In this document: piece by piece, positions 1-11,772 of the stretch
Numbering within the stretch: the stretch's first letter is position 1
Layout of the letters: every line of letters starts with the position of its first letter
Made by a program: the position numbers and the translations under genes
The notes under the pieces: generated by a model
Told to the model about the DNA's origin: nothing
Database searches by the model: none
The model's input: the letters and a program-made list of their open reading frames with translations, nothing else
Origin: Edaphochlamys debaryana
Lineage: Eukaryota; Chlorophyta; Chlorophyceae; Chlamydomonadales
Assembly (NCBI GenBank): GCA_016858145.1
Contig: JAEHOE010000003.1
Span: forward strand, 2,666,001 to 2,730,000
DNA: 64,000 bases
Direction of reading: 5' to 3'

Positions 1-100
1 GCGCATGTCGGCATGGCCGGGGGTTTGTACCGGTGATTGAGGCACACACGGCAAGGGTATGAGTCCGGTGGACAAGGCCGGTTTGCAACCTGCCTTGCCC

Positions 101-116
101 ACACACACACACACAC
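101..116. repeat. (CA)n microsatellite
   Basis: A run of eight CA dinucleotides lies upstream of the first recognisable exon, probably in an intron of the OPR gene. It is simple sequence with no visible function. Confidence 0.9.
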
Positions 117-219
117 TGCTTTGTGCCTCTTCCCCGCGGCCTGTCTGCTCACGACTGCAATAATACTTATCACGCGCCGACCCTACGCATCCTCAACACG
201 CACTCCTACTTCTTCGCAG

Positions 220-3200
220 GAGGCGGTGGATCCCTGGCTGGAGGAGGCGGTGCTCCCGGAGCTCGCGCGCCGTATGCCCTCCGTGCAGCTGGCCACACAG
301 CAGCTGGGCCGCCTGCAGAGGCACGGGCAGGGAGGCCGCGAGCGGGAGCAGCGGCGGGCCCAGGCCCAGGACCCGGCAGGCCCAGGCCCAGGCCCAGTGT
401 CTGGGCCCGCCCACCTGGACCTGCGCCAGCTGGCCACCAGCCTGTACGCGCTGTCGCTGCTGCGCTACTGCCCCAACCAGCGCCTGGGCGAGGGCGAGGA
501 CAGGTGCGGCGCGGAGCGGTGCGGAGTTGTGCGGTGCGGAGCTCGCAGCCTTACTTGCCTCTATGCCTCTGCTTTACCTCTACTGCATCGCCCGCGGTTT
601 TGCTCACGCACCGCGCCATGTACAAGGGCCACGGCCCGAGCGTCTCGGCGCCAGTGCCGAATTCCCGCGCATGTCTTGCTAGCACCAAGCGCTGTGCCCT
701 CTCCATGGTAACAGCACGTGTTGCCCGCCTTGCCGCCCCATACTGGCAGCACCGTAACGATACTAGCAGCACCGTGACGACAACATGTGCCCCCCGTACC
801 ATGCCGCGTCCCCTCGTACCCGCAGGATTGCCTGGATGCGCATCTTCTGGGCCGCCACCCGTTTGGAGCTGGAGCGAGCGGCTCCCGGCGCTGGGGGCGC
901 TGGGGGCGGCAGCGGGGGCTGCACCGCACAGGTGAACGCGGCCGCGGGCTTGGGGCCCTGGGGGCGTTGTGCGGGCCGGGCGAAGGAAGGCGAGGCGATG
1001 GGAGGCGGCCCACATGCCAGGCCGCAGGCCGACAGCTTGCCAGCCCCTCCTTCCAAGCCCTGCCGTCTCATCACTTCCACACAAAACACCCTTGCATCCC
1101 TCCCCAACCACCAACACGACCCCTTCTCCCAACTGCCCCAATCACCCCCCAGGCGCTGTCAAACCTGCTCCACGCCGCCGCGGAGCTGCGGCTGCAGGTG
1201 CCCCCTCCGCTGCTGGCGGCGGCGATGGAGCGCTCGCACGAGGCCCTGGAGCGCGGCGCATACACACCCGAGGTACGCGCAGCCCGGGTCTTACTCGTTC
1301 CGCTTTCTTGGGCTTCCCACTCGCTACCGTTAATATGTAGGGTCAGCACACCCGAGGTACGGAGGAGCTCCCGCGAGGGGCTTACGCCCCGCCTGTGGGG
1401 CGCCCCGCGGGACTGTTTGCACAGGGCCCAGGCCGCCACCCCGCTGGTACGGTGACGGCGTCCAGCCATAATAGCATTCAGGCCGCTTCGCCGAGCCCGT
1501 GTGTCTCTCCCTAGCTACACAGAATCTTTACCAACATACCTTGTCACTCCGCCGCCCTCCCCCAGGCGCTCTCGAGCTTAGCGTGGTCGCTCCACCGCAT
1601 GGGCGCGACGCCCCCGCCCGACTGGGCGCCCGCCTTCCTGGCCGCGGCCTGGCAGGCGCTGCCGTACATGGCGCCGTCCGAGCTGGCCACGATGCTATAC
1701 GGCGCATCGCGGCTGGTGCCGTACGGCACGGGCCGCGGCGCGGTGCGGCAGGATTGGCTGGCGCGGGCCGAGGGGGAGTGGGCCCAGTGCTTGGACCGCT
1801 GCGGGGTGAGTCGCACATTCTACTTTATCCGGTGCTGCATGGCCGTACTGTGTCGTCGAGACGGGTTCTGTGATCCTCAACGCCTGCCGTGTCGTGTGCC
1901 TCCGGCGGGGCTGCTAGCAGACAAGCAGCCCCGGTAGTACCGGTAGTTCGCTTACTCCGTCCCTACTACCGTCACCCGCCTGCCCGGCCTTTCCAAACCC
2001 CAACCCCTCAACCCCTGTCCCACTCTCCCTACCCTCAGCCCGTGGAGCTGTACCGAGGGCTGTCCGCCTTTGCGCTCTGGCGCCACACGCCCGGGCCGCA
2101 CTGGCAGGCGGCATTCGCCCGGCAGCTGGCCGCACGGCTGACCGACATCCCGGACTGGCAGGTGCGGCGACGGAGGCGGCGGCACGCGCATGCATGGGAT
2201 GCTGTTGCGCCAGGAGCGCGCAGCTCAGGCTCTCCCATGAGAGTCCCTGCATCCTTACGTCATGCTTCATGTGACCACCCGCCCCCCTCTCCCACGAGCC
2301 TGAGGGGGCGCCACACATCACGCTTCCACCCACCCCCTCACCCACCCCGCTCCCCTTCCTCCCGCAGACCTCCCACTTCGTGCAGTTCCTGGCGGACGTG
2401 GGCGCGGCGCCGCCCCTGCCGCTGCTCAACTCGCTGGTGGCAGGGGCGGTGGCGCGGCGGCTGCCCACGGCCAAGGACCTGGCGCGGATCGTGTACGGAC
2501 TGGCACGCATGGGCCGCCAGGTGGGGTGGGCGAAGTTACTGTACCCGTATGAGGGGTTGATTGGCGGCCGCCTCGCTTAGGGCCCCTTGACGGTCAGCCT
2601 CCACCTGGGCTTGCACGGTCGGAATTGCCTGTTGCTTGAGTGGCTGGCAGCGGCCCTCGCTGCTGGCCTGCTCTTGATGACTCCTGGCTGCCGCCGTGCT
2701 GCACCGCTGGCCCTTCACCTGTGGTCGGCCCCCTGCTTTTCCGTGTCTCCCGCAGGTGAGCCCCCGGCTGCTGGGCTCGCTCCTGTCCGAGCTACAGGCG
2801 CTACCGCCGCTGCAGCTGCCCGGCGGCTCCGACTTCAGCCCAGTCCCACCGCCGACTCCCTTCGCCCTCGAACCCACGTCACGCGCGCCTGCTGCGCCGG
2901 GCCCCGACCCCGCCGCCTCCGGGCAGGAGGGAAGCCAGGGGCTGCTGAGGCCGAGCCTCGCACCGTTCCCTCGTCTGCCGTCGGCCCCCGGCTCACAAAC
3001 AGCGGGCGGCTTGGTGGCCCTTCAGCGCCCAGACCGACCCACAGGGCCCGTTCGGGGCTCGCCTCAAGCGCCGACGCAGCCCAGCCGGGCCCAGGAGCCC
3101 GGACGCCAGGCTTCCGACCAGGCTGCGAGCGCAGCACGACCGGCACCCCAGGACCAGGGAGGCCCCGCCGGGCCCGCTGGCGCGGGCCCGACTGGGCCCG

Positions 3201-3886
3201 GCCGGGGCCCCCCGCGGCGGGTCAAGGAAAGCGCGCTCGAGGTGCTGGGCCAGCCCTTGCTCGTTGACACGCTCTGGGCCCTCGCGACTCTTCGTCACGC
3301 CCCCGCGGCGCCCTGGGTTGCGGCCACAGCCGCTGCCCTCGGCCCCGTACTTGCGTCCATGCCGCTGCACCAGCTGGGACCGCTGCTGGCGGCGGTGGAA
3401 GAGCTGGGAACGGCGCCGGCGGCGGCAACGGCGGCGGCAGCGGCGGTGGCAGCGGAGGCGGCGGAGGCGGCGGAGGCGGCGGCGGTGGCTCCTGCCCAGA
3501 CGGCGGCTGCCTTGGGGGCCACAGGGACAATGTCGTTGCGGGTCGTGCCGCCGCCGACCCGGGCTTGGCTGGCGGCTGCGGAGGCGAGGCTGCGTCAGCT
3601 GGAGATGGGGGCGGAGTTTGGGGCGGAGCTGGCTGGGGTTGCGGCGGCGGGATCAGCCTTGCGAGGAGAGCCGGCAAGCCATGGGGTCTCGGGTACGGTG
3701 AGGCAACTGGGCGCTGGCAGCGGCGCGGGAATGTATGAGGGTGCTGGCGGCAGGGAGCGTTGGGACAGATTGAGAGAGAGCATGGAGTCTGGCCTAGCGC
3801 GCGGATGCGTGCCGGGGTCACGCCGGTTAGGCAGGAGCCATGGACGTGTGGAACCTAGCGACAGGGCAGGGAGCGGTGGAACCTAG
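220..3886 (+). CDS. OPR (octotricopeptide repeat) protein, 5' end outside window
   Basis: Seven exons join in frame: 220-503, 826-931, 1153-1272, 1566-1805, 2039-2161, 2368-2520 and 2756-3886 (TAG). They give 718 visible residues. The first exon opens at a CAG acceptor with no start codon, so the N-terminus lies to the left. Degenerate helical repeats of about 40 residues recur with a PPPxxW-type signature, for example PPPDWAPAF in exon 4 followed by LATMLYGASRL, and APAAPWVAA after LVDTLWALATL in exon 7. That is the octotricopeptide pattern. OPR proteins of green algae are mostly imported into chloroplasts or mitochondria, where they bind specific RNAs and control stability, splicing or translation. 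The RNA target cannot be inferred. Exon 7 also holds long Ala/Pro-rich low-complexity linkers, and I see no RAP domain after them. The family call rests on repeat pattern only; another alpha-solenoid family is possible. Confidence 0.75.
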
Positions 3887-4567
3887 ACAGGGGGCCAGGC
3901 GCTCTAGACGGAGTCCCAGAGAGACTTCGTGGAGGGTGTCCCATGGGAGCGCTGGGAAAGCGACTCTCGTGTTGAGTGGAGGTGGGGGTTGGGAGGCCCC
4001 CAATCAGCCCAATGGTCCCGGTGTGATGCGCGGCTCTTTACGGACAGGTCGCGAGGGCCAGGCTGGCAGTGGGTTTGGAATTGCTTTGGCGAGGAGTTGT
4101 GGTGGGGCTGGGGATTTCAGTGCGAGGGTAAGGGAGGCGGGCATAGCCCCCGCGCAGCACACAAGCAGCAAGGCTATCTAGCACTACACGGAGCGGTACG
4201 CGCAGAAGATGTAGTCGGTGATGCGGCTGATAGCGGCTATGCTAGAGTAACCGGCATGCTGTTGCTGTTGACGACGTAGAGCTGCGCCGGTTACCCCTAG
4301 CAGGCTGCTACAGGCACTATGGGATACAGGCGCGAGTAGCACTTTCCTGAGCCGCTTGAAGAAGCCCCCAGCCGTGAAGCGTGCGGGTAAGGGAGCACGG
4401 AGGCGGAGGGATGAGCGAGGGCTTGAGAGGGTTTGGGGCCGACTTGTTCTCCGGAGGATCGTCTCGTATTCTTGGTGCTTGCTGCAGCTTTGACCGGAAG
4501 CTCCAGCAGGTTGGCTCCGGTCGGCTCCGGCCGCAATGGGCAGCGGGCCTAGGCTGGGCCCGCGCCG
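3887..4567. other. intergenic spacer
   Basis: This holds the presumed 3' UTR of the OPR gene and the promoter and 5' UTR of the F-box gene. No coding exon is supported. It includes one copy of a short dispersed element (4226-4262) also found inverted near 18.55 kb. Confidence 0.6.
4226..4262 (-). repeat. short dispersed repeat, copy A
   Basis: The reverse complement of this stretch matches 18541-18578 over about 36 bases with only two or three differences. The core reads GCATGCCGGTTACTCTAGC on the minus strand. Both copies are intergenic. It may be the remnant of a small non-autonomous element; I see no terminal inverted repeats or target-site duplication. Confidence 0.6.
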
Positions 4568-7500
4568 ATGCAAGCGCGCACAATGCACCTGGGCGAACTC
4601 AGCACTACAGCCCTCCACACGTTCTACAAGCTCAACAAACGTGTAGGGATGACCACGGCCTCTGCGAGTCAGTGCGCGGGATGCCGCAGCGAGTTCATTA
4701 ACAGCGGCTACCTGTGGTTCGATAACGGCAAGGCAGGTACCCTGCCCATGATAGGGTAGTGGTATCGTGACTCACCTCAGCGACCTCGCATTGCAGGCTG
4801 AGCTGTGCTGCAACAAGCGATGCGCGGCGCGAGCCCAGCGTCGCCTGCAGGAGCTACGGGATGGCACGCCTCGGTCTCGTAAGGTGCGTAGATAACGCTT
4901 CGGGATGTAGCCAGGCACGGCGTGCTAGGTCTTGCGCCCAACACGTGCTCCGTCTCGATCCCCGCCTCGCCCGCCTTGACCGCCGAGTTCCCGCCTTGAC
5001 CGCGCAACACGTGCTCGCGCCTTCCCGCCCTGACCACCGCCTCCTCGTCTGTCCTCCTTCCTCCCAGCCCCGCGCACATGGCCCCCCGCCACCCCTCGAC
5101 GATGTGCCAATCGAGGCGGAGACGGGCTGGGCCAGCCTGAGCGCTGAGGTGCTGTCTCTGGTGGGGTCGCGGCTGGGCGGCCTGCGCGACCGCCTCTCAG
5201 CGGCGCTGGTGTGCCGGCACTGGCGGGAGCAGCTGACCAAGGGTGCGCGGAGGGGGGCCGGGGGGCGGGGCCTTTAAGGGTATGCGGAGGGTCAGGAGGG
5301 CATGGGCTCTCAACGCCTTACCTTGAAGCAACCTGACCTGACTCCGCTTGCCGCCCCCACCGCCGCTGCCCCCCCAGGCGCCACCCATGCCCGCCTGGTC
5401 ATGGAGGACTGCGACGGCCCCTCGGGTGGCGTGGAGGCGGCGGTGGGACTGCTGGACAGCGGGCGGGCACTGATGCCGCAGGTGGGTGGGGGCTGCGAGG
5501 GGGGGGGGTCGAGGGCGAGAGGGGCAGGGCCTCGACACAAGACACCCTGTTCTATCTTACCTCAACAGCCCTGCCCTCTCCCTGCCGTGCCCCCCGTCTC
5601 CCAGGTCCGGTCGGTGGACGTGTCGGTGCCCTGGCGCTGCCGCGGCCCCGACTCGCTCCTGCGGCAGGTGCACGCCCTCAGCCGCTGGACGCAGCTGCAG
5701 AGCCTCAGCGTGGAATGGGTGAGCCGGAGGGGGAAGGGAGGCCCGGGGGAGGGAGGGGAGCCGTCGGACACAGCAGACGTCATGGTTCGAAACATACCCG
5801 TGCTTTAGCAGGCGCCTTACCCTCCCGCCAACAGGGCCTTTACCTAGGGAGGATCCCTCGACCTCCCGCCGCAGGACATCCCAGCGGCTGAGGCCTCCGC
5901 CGCTGAGGCAGCGGTTACCGCCGCAGCCGTAGCCCGCCACATCGATAGGTTCGGCGTGAGTGTCGCTGGCTCTTTCGAAGGCATGCTCTACTCTCTATCG
6001 AATCCACCAGACGACGGCCGGCAGCCCGCGGTGCTGTCGGCGCTGTGCCTGGGAGCCCTGGGCCGACTGACGGGCCTGCGCCGCCTGTCCCTGGCGGCTC
6101 GGCTGGGGGGCCCCAGCGACACGCGCGAGGAATGGTTTGGGCCCCCGGGTGTGGGCGCGGGGCTGTACGCTCTGTCGGCCCTGACGCGGCTGACGGAGCT
6201 GGAGCTGAGGCAGCCGCCGCCAGCGGCGAGGGGCGTACGCGAAGACTGGGACGACGACGAGAGGCCGGTGCGCCTTGGCTGGGGTGGTGGGGACTGCAGC
6301 TCGGCTTAGCCAAAGCGCCCAGCAGTGCGCGCTACGGGCATTGATCCGGGTATTCTTCCATGGTAACTTTAGCTCATTCTGTATCCCTGCTTCCTGCGCC
6401 TCTCCCACCACCGCCGCAGGTCTGGAGCCCCCGAGACGCCGACCTCTCGGCCCTGACCGCGCTCCGCTCGCTCACCGCCTCTGCGGAGATCGCCTCGCCG
6501 CCGCTGCTGGAGGGCCTGCAGGCCTGCAGCCGCCTCACGCGCCTCGTACTCACAGACGTCGATGCTACGAACTACGAGAGGTGAGGCGCTGGCTACATCA
6601 GGAGTGCATGCAGTGTGAATTGGCGGCAGCGGCGCGGGGGTGACTTCGCATTGTGGATAGTGCAGCCGTAGGTAGGCCCACCCTACTCGACAACTCGGTT
6701 GACGGTTGGCGCTGGGCTTGTGATGTCGTTAGCTAGGAGTTGTTGGCATGCCCGGCCCAGCGGCAAGCAACTCCTGTCCTTGTGCGTCGTCACGAGCCCC
6801 TCTATCTCTCCTCGTGCAAGCAGGTGGTCCACCGACAGTGGACAAATCCATTTCTACGACTGGGACCGCACAGCAGAGGCCCTCGGGGCTCTGACGGTGA
6901 GGAGATGAGAAGGGCAGCAGGAGCCGGGCACTGCTGCTGCGAGCGCCCGGCCCTAGGGGTGGGCATGTATGGGTCTTTTCCTGAAAGGCGGCATCCATGG
7001 GCATGCCTGCCTCCCCCTGCAAGCGCCCCTCCTCGGCGCTCCACAGGTTTCGCTTAGCACCTGCACTGCTTGCCTTCCCGCCTCCCATCCTTCGCAGCAT
7101 TTGCGCTTCCTGCGTGTGGCGTTTGCCCCGGTCGTTCCTCACGACTGGCATAATGCGACCGGGTGAGGAAAGCGCGTCGGGTGCCTCGGGCTCCTTCGCA
7201 TCACTCGTCCTAATTGCACCTCTCTTTGCCCGCTGTCATCGCGCAGGATGGTGGTAGCGCTGGCCCAGGCCCTCAGGGCCCTCATGGCCAAGCAGGCCCA
7301 GGCCCAGGCCCAGCAGGCCCAGGCCGTGCCGGGGGCCGCTCAGGCCCAAGGTCAGGCGCTGGGCGGCCATGCCAGCCCACGCCCCCGCCCCGGCGCCAGC
7401 TCCACACCCCGGGTGTCCCTCACCGGCGGCCCCCTGCCTCACCCAGAGGACGTTGATGACGCGGCCCAGCCCAGCCCCTGCGGACCCCTTGAGATCGAGA

Positions 7501-9114
7501 TCGACCTCCGCCCCGCCTGCCCAAAGTGGCCGGCCTTCCCTTCCACGTCCCCGCGTTACTCTGCTGACAGCGAGGAACGCACGGCGTGGGCTTCGGCGAG
7601 GCCGGCGGCCCCCCGGGTGCACCTGGATGAGGAGCTGGTGGAAGGGCTGACAGGGCTGACGGGCATGCGGAGGCTGGAGCTGGACTTCGACGACGGAGAG
7701 GCAACAAACCTGACGAGGTGAGTCAAGAGCATGCGGCGTGCGTATCTGCAACTTCAGGAATGACGACCAAGAGGGCTGGAAGGCCTTGTTGAATCCAGGA
7801 TTGACTCCAGAGTCTTCTTAAGCCTCGCCCAATTTGGTTTCATGACGAAAACCTTCCCATGCCTTTCCTCCCTTCCCTAGGCTCACCTCACTCACCCGCC
7901 TCACGCACCTGGCGCTCCGCTTCCAACCCAAGGTCCCGGAACCCCCGCTGACGCCGTTGGGTGTGCACCAACTGGCAACAAGCCTGCCGCAGCTCACGAC
8001 TCTGACGCTCGAGCTGCCGGCGGTCTGCCTCACGCCCGCCGCCCTGCAATACTTTGAGCTCTGCCACACGCTCACCCGCCTCGACCTCACCGCGCACGCG
8101 GTACCCCGGCAGGTGCCGTACGGCCCCTGGGACGTGCGCCAGCGGCTATTGAAGCTGGCCGCGCGTGAGTTCGGGCCAGGGCCGGGGGCCGGGCCGGCGG
8201 CGGCCGGGGAGGCGGTCCCGCCGTCGGCGGCTGTGGTGGCGGCGGTAGATCGATGCGTGGAGCCCCTGATGTGGCTACAGCAGCTGTTTCTGACGCATAA
8301 GGGCGACGCGCACGCCGTTAAGTACGGCATCCAGGAGGATGCGGAGAGCCGCCGGCAGCAAGCCCAAGACGCTGCGGCGGCGGCAGCGGCGGCTGCACTG
8401 CTTGACGACGCTGCCGCCGACGTGCTGGCCTTCTTCGCCGCCGCCGCGGGCGCGCCGGCGGTGGCGGGGCCGCCAGCGCCGCCGCCTCCGGAGGCGGCGG
8501 TGGCGGAGGCAGCGCTCGCGGAGGCCATGCCGCTTATCCCCGCCTGGACCCTGCTGTCCCTGGATGACCCCAACCAAGGGCCCGACGCCAGCGCAGCGGC
8601 TGCAGCCGTATGGCTCGCCGGCTTAACGTCAACACCCGCAGAGCTTGCGGCACTCGAGGCAGCGGCCGCCACAGCCGCCGATATCTCGATTGTGAAGCAA
8701 GTACCGCTCGACAAGCTCACGATAGAAGACCTGGAGCAGGTGCGGGCGCTTCTGACGAAGGATGAGATCGTCCGGGGGCCTGTGTTCCGCGTGGGTGCGT
8801 GGGCGCCGCGCGGGCTGCAGGAGCTGAGGCTGCGCGGCTTCGAAGGGCTGAGCTTCAGCGCTGCGTCGGGCTGTACCGGCGCGGGTGCGGGCGCGGGTGG
8901 GGGCTCGAGTGGGGGCGCGGGTGGGGGCGGGTCGCGGCTCGTGGCCATGCTGGCCCTGCGCCGCTTGGCGTTAGGAGTGCAGGACGAGGCGGCGTGTGGC
9001 AAAGTGATGGATGCGGTGGTGGGGTGGGCGTCCGTTCGGGGCCGCGCACCTGTGCTCGAGGCGGCGGCGGTCACCGTCTGGGACCCATCAAACGACGAAG
9101 AGAATGGGGAGTAG
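4568..9114 (+). CDS. F-box / leucine-rich-repeat protein
   Basis: Eleven exons give a 1013-residue protein: 4568-4732, 4797-4883, 5068-5242, 5378-5481, 5605-5718, 5875-6267, 6420-6580, 6824-6896, 7098-7162, 7247-7717 and 7881-9114 (TAG). All junction phases agree; the first intron needs a GC donor. Residues 1-84 hold a cysteine cluster (C36, C39, C59, C60, C64) that could bind zinc. Residues about 104-141 look like an F-box (WASLSAEVLSLV then AALVCRHWREQL). The rest has leucine-rich repeats such as LTGLRRLSL, LTRLTELEL and LTSLTRLTHLAL, interrupted by Ala- and Gly-rich linkers. F-box/LRR proteins usually join SKP1 and cullin in SCF ubiquitin ligases, with the LRRs binding the substrate. That role is inferred; the substrate is unknown. 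The ATG at 4568 is the first in frame with the cysteine cluster. Confidence 0.75.
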
Positions 9115-10140
9115 GTGAGCGTGTTGGGCAGAGCGCTGAGGGCTGAGCCTGGTTTGGGGCGCGCGGTCTTGGGGCGACGGCGCACTGCCCAGCGGCCACA
9201 CACGGAGGGGTAGGTCGGAGGTACAATTGTGAGGCACACTGAGATGTGTGTCGGGCGTGAACGGGGGCCGGGGTGTAGCGGAAGGAAGACTTAGATTGGC
9301 TCATGCGCCAGTACAGCAGGTGTGATGGACCCTAGTCAATAGCAGTGAAGGGGGATTTCAGCTGCTTCAGCTTTGGGGCATCGTCGCAGGCTGCTCGCGC
9401 AAAGTGCTGACTGCTGAGCAGCCTGGGGGCGAGCAAGTCTGGTGTCACATGAGGTGTATTGATGGGGAAAGCTTGTAGGTGCATGATGCGGTGGAGTTGT
9501 GGGGGTTGAGCTCTGTACGTAGATGGCGGTGTGCCTCCGTGCAGGGTCACCCCTGCCTACGTGCTGCTCCTGGGATGCCTGGGAGGAGATCCGGCTGCTG
9601 GGCTGCAGCCAGCGAGGCTGGGTTGAACGTGAGGATGTATGGGGCGCCCAGAGTCCAGCGCCGTAAAGAGATGATGGCGCGCACCGGGAATGCACCTGTG
9701 TTTCTGGCTGGAAGCGGCAGGTGACAGGACTCCAGGCGCCTCCGCGCCGCCTGTCGGTGCATGAACACGTGGTAAAGTAGCCTGACATTAGGACCCAGTG
9801 AGCTTGACGCACGCACAGTGGCGAGTGGGCTCAATGGTGTGAAGGCCGCAAGCCATGGCCGTCCGTTTATCTATCTGTGTGGCATGTGGGCTCCGTGTAT
9901 CAAGCTGATCCCTCAATGTGCAAGGCAATTCCCACCCTTGCGTGGTTATATTCATTCCACCTGCTCTCCCAATGCACAATCTAGCCGCTCACAGTGTCAG
10001 CTCCCTGCCGCACAGACCCTAAGCCAAGCTGCCGGTCCCCCCCTCATGCGTCACATCCCTGAGTGTCCTCCTCCCTGCCTCCTCGCCTTCGCCGCCATCA
10101 GTCTGCCTCGCCACCCAGACAGTGCAGCGCCAGACTCATC
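9115..10140. other. intergenic, no gene seen
   Basis: This covers the 3' UTR of the F-box gene and the space before an ankyrin-type pseudogene. Open frames occur on both strands, but they lack recognisable domains and consistent splice borders. Confidence 0.55.
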
Positions 10141-11260
10141 ACCGCGCTTGCCGAGGCGGTTCCCGCGGGGCGCCGCAGCAGTCCTGCGCGGCCACCCGGC
10201 TGAGCACCACACGCAGCGCCCCGGTGGGGAGCGCCTGCTTGCACAGCCCCGGCTGGGCGGGGCCATTCATGGGGCACGCCCAGGCGGCGCAGCAGGGGCA
10301 GCATGCGCCATTGCTGGCGGAGGATGGCGTGGCGGTAGGGCGCCCCGTCGCCCTGAGCCAGCAGCGCAGCAGGCGGGAAGCAGACACGTCGGCTCGGCGG
10401 GACAAAGATTTCGCGCCAGCGTCATGGGGACAGCGGCAAGCAGGTCCCCTGCCTTGTCAAACATATACAGCAGCTAGCCGCCCGCCCTCTCCTCACCGGC
10501 ATGGGGCAGCCCAGCTCCGCCAGCAGCTCGAGGGCCAGCTCAGCGCCCGAGTCCGCCGCCTCGCACCACGCGTCCCGCCGCATGGGGTAGCAGCACGCAC
10601 AAATGCCGCAGCACGCCCAAACGGCCCCGGCTCGCGGCCTGCCTGGCCATGCCGGCCGCCGCGCCGGGGTCGGGGCTCAAGGATGAACACGCTGGGTCGG
10701 CGCGCAGGTGTGTGCGCACGCGGCGCGAGAGCAGCCGCTACTCTAGCAGCTCCTCTTTCCCGGCTTCCGCCGCGGCCGTCAGGACCCCCCCGTCAAGCTC
10801 TACACCCACGCCCACGCCTGTCCTCGTCCCGGCCGCCGCCGTGCTCCCGCCCGTGCCCGAGCCCGTGCCATTGAGCATCGCCGCTAGCAGCATTGGTGGT
10901 CGTTCCTCCAGCCACGTCAGACGTCACACGCTGCATGGCGGCGTCCGCCACGGAGCCGGGACGCACCGAGCGCAGCCAGGGGCTGCAGATTTAGGCGGGC
11001 CCCCCACTCCACAGCGGCCGCAACACGTGCTCGTCCTGGCGGCCCAGTCCGGCGTGTGGCTGAGGAAGGCGTCGGCCAGGGCCTGGGCGAGGTCCGTGTG
11101 GGCACAGCCGGTCAGAGCAGTGATGTCCCTGCAGTGCTTGTCCGGCCTCGGCGGGCGGTAGAAGCGCCTTGCGGTCACCAGGTTGCTGCCGCAGGTATGC
11201 CAGCTCGTTTGTGCCGGCCGGGAGGTAAGAGTTCTGGGCAAAGGCCGGGAAGGGAGTCAC
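10141..11260 (-). pseudogene. decayed ankyrin-type repeat gene
   Basis: The minus strand shows fragments typical of the algal ankyrin-like family in which helices end in GCPM/GCPW: GRLGVLRHLC, ALELLAELGCPMP, RMLPLLRRLGVPHEW and ALPTGALRVVLS. They lie in three different frames. A TAG near 10738-10740 interrupts ELLE-stop-LLSRR where Trp would be expected (TGG to TAG). Frameshifts are needed near 10585 (between GRLGVLRHLC and PMRRDAWCEAA) and near 10245. A splice donor after the GCPMP segment (about 10498) still looks intact. A more degenerate part with LPAGTNELAYLR near 11190-11230 may be the old N-terminal region. I infer an inactivated duplicate of a family common in volvocine genomes. Several assembly errors are an alternative but less likely. 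Confidence 0.5.
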
Positions 11261-11772
11261 CCCTCGGAGTCACCCCACGGCGTGGTGGCGGGGGCGGGGG
11301 CGGGGCCGGGGGCGGCAGTCCGCTTGGACTCCCGAAGCCCGGTCAGCGGGCCATGCGCCAGGACACGGTGCCAGCAGCTCGGGCTCTTCCTTCATGTTTG
11401 ATGGGCTGGCGCAGGCGGGAGAGGCGCGGTAGGATGCAGCCCGTGCAGCCCGTGTCGGGGAGGTCGAGGAGCTCAGAGAGCACCCAGTGAGCCACCATGA
11501 GTATCATGAATGGCACCTACGGCTCCGGCTTGCGTGGAGCGGCTCGCCGGGTTTGCGCGCGACTCTGGAACCGGATCCACATCGGCCAATTGTGCTCGCC
11601 CCGCACTCCCGCGACAAGCTGATTTGCACAGGCACACGTACTTGTTGCTAGGAACACTAAATGACACACCACGATGTGTCCTGACGCACTGACCGCGACC
11701 TTGACTTTCGCGCGAAGCGGTCGACTGCCGCGACTCTGACCCTGTAGGCTTCCGTGCTACCAATAGGGAAAC
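11261..11772. other. spacer between pseudogene and KNL1
   Basis: This is the presumed promoter and 5' UTR of the KNL1 gene, abutting the old 5' end of the ankyrin pseudogene. No coding exon is supported. Confidence 0.45.

Noticed and set aside
7818..9239. Minus-strand open frame of 473 codons
   Set aside because: It is antisense to the last exon of the F-box/LRR gene, is rich in Ser/Ala/Arg and has no domain; high GC leaves antisense frames open.
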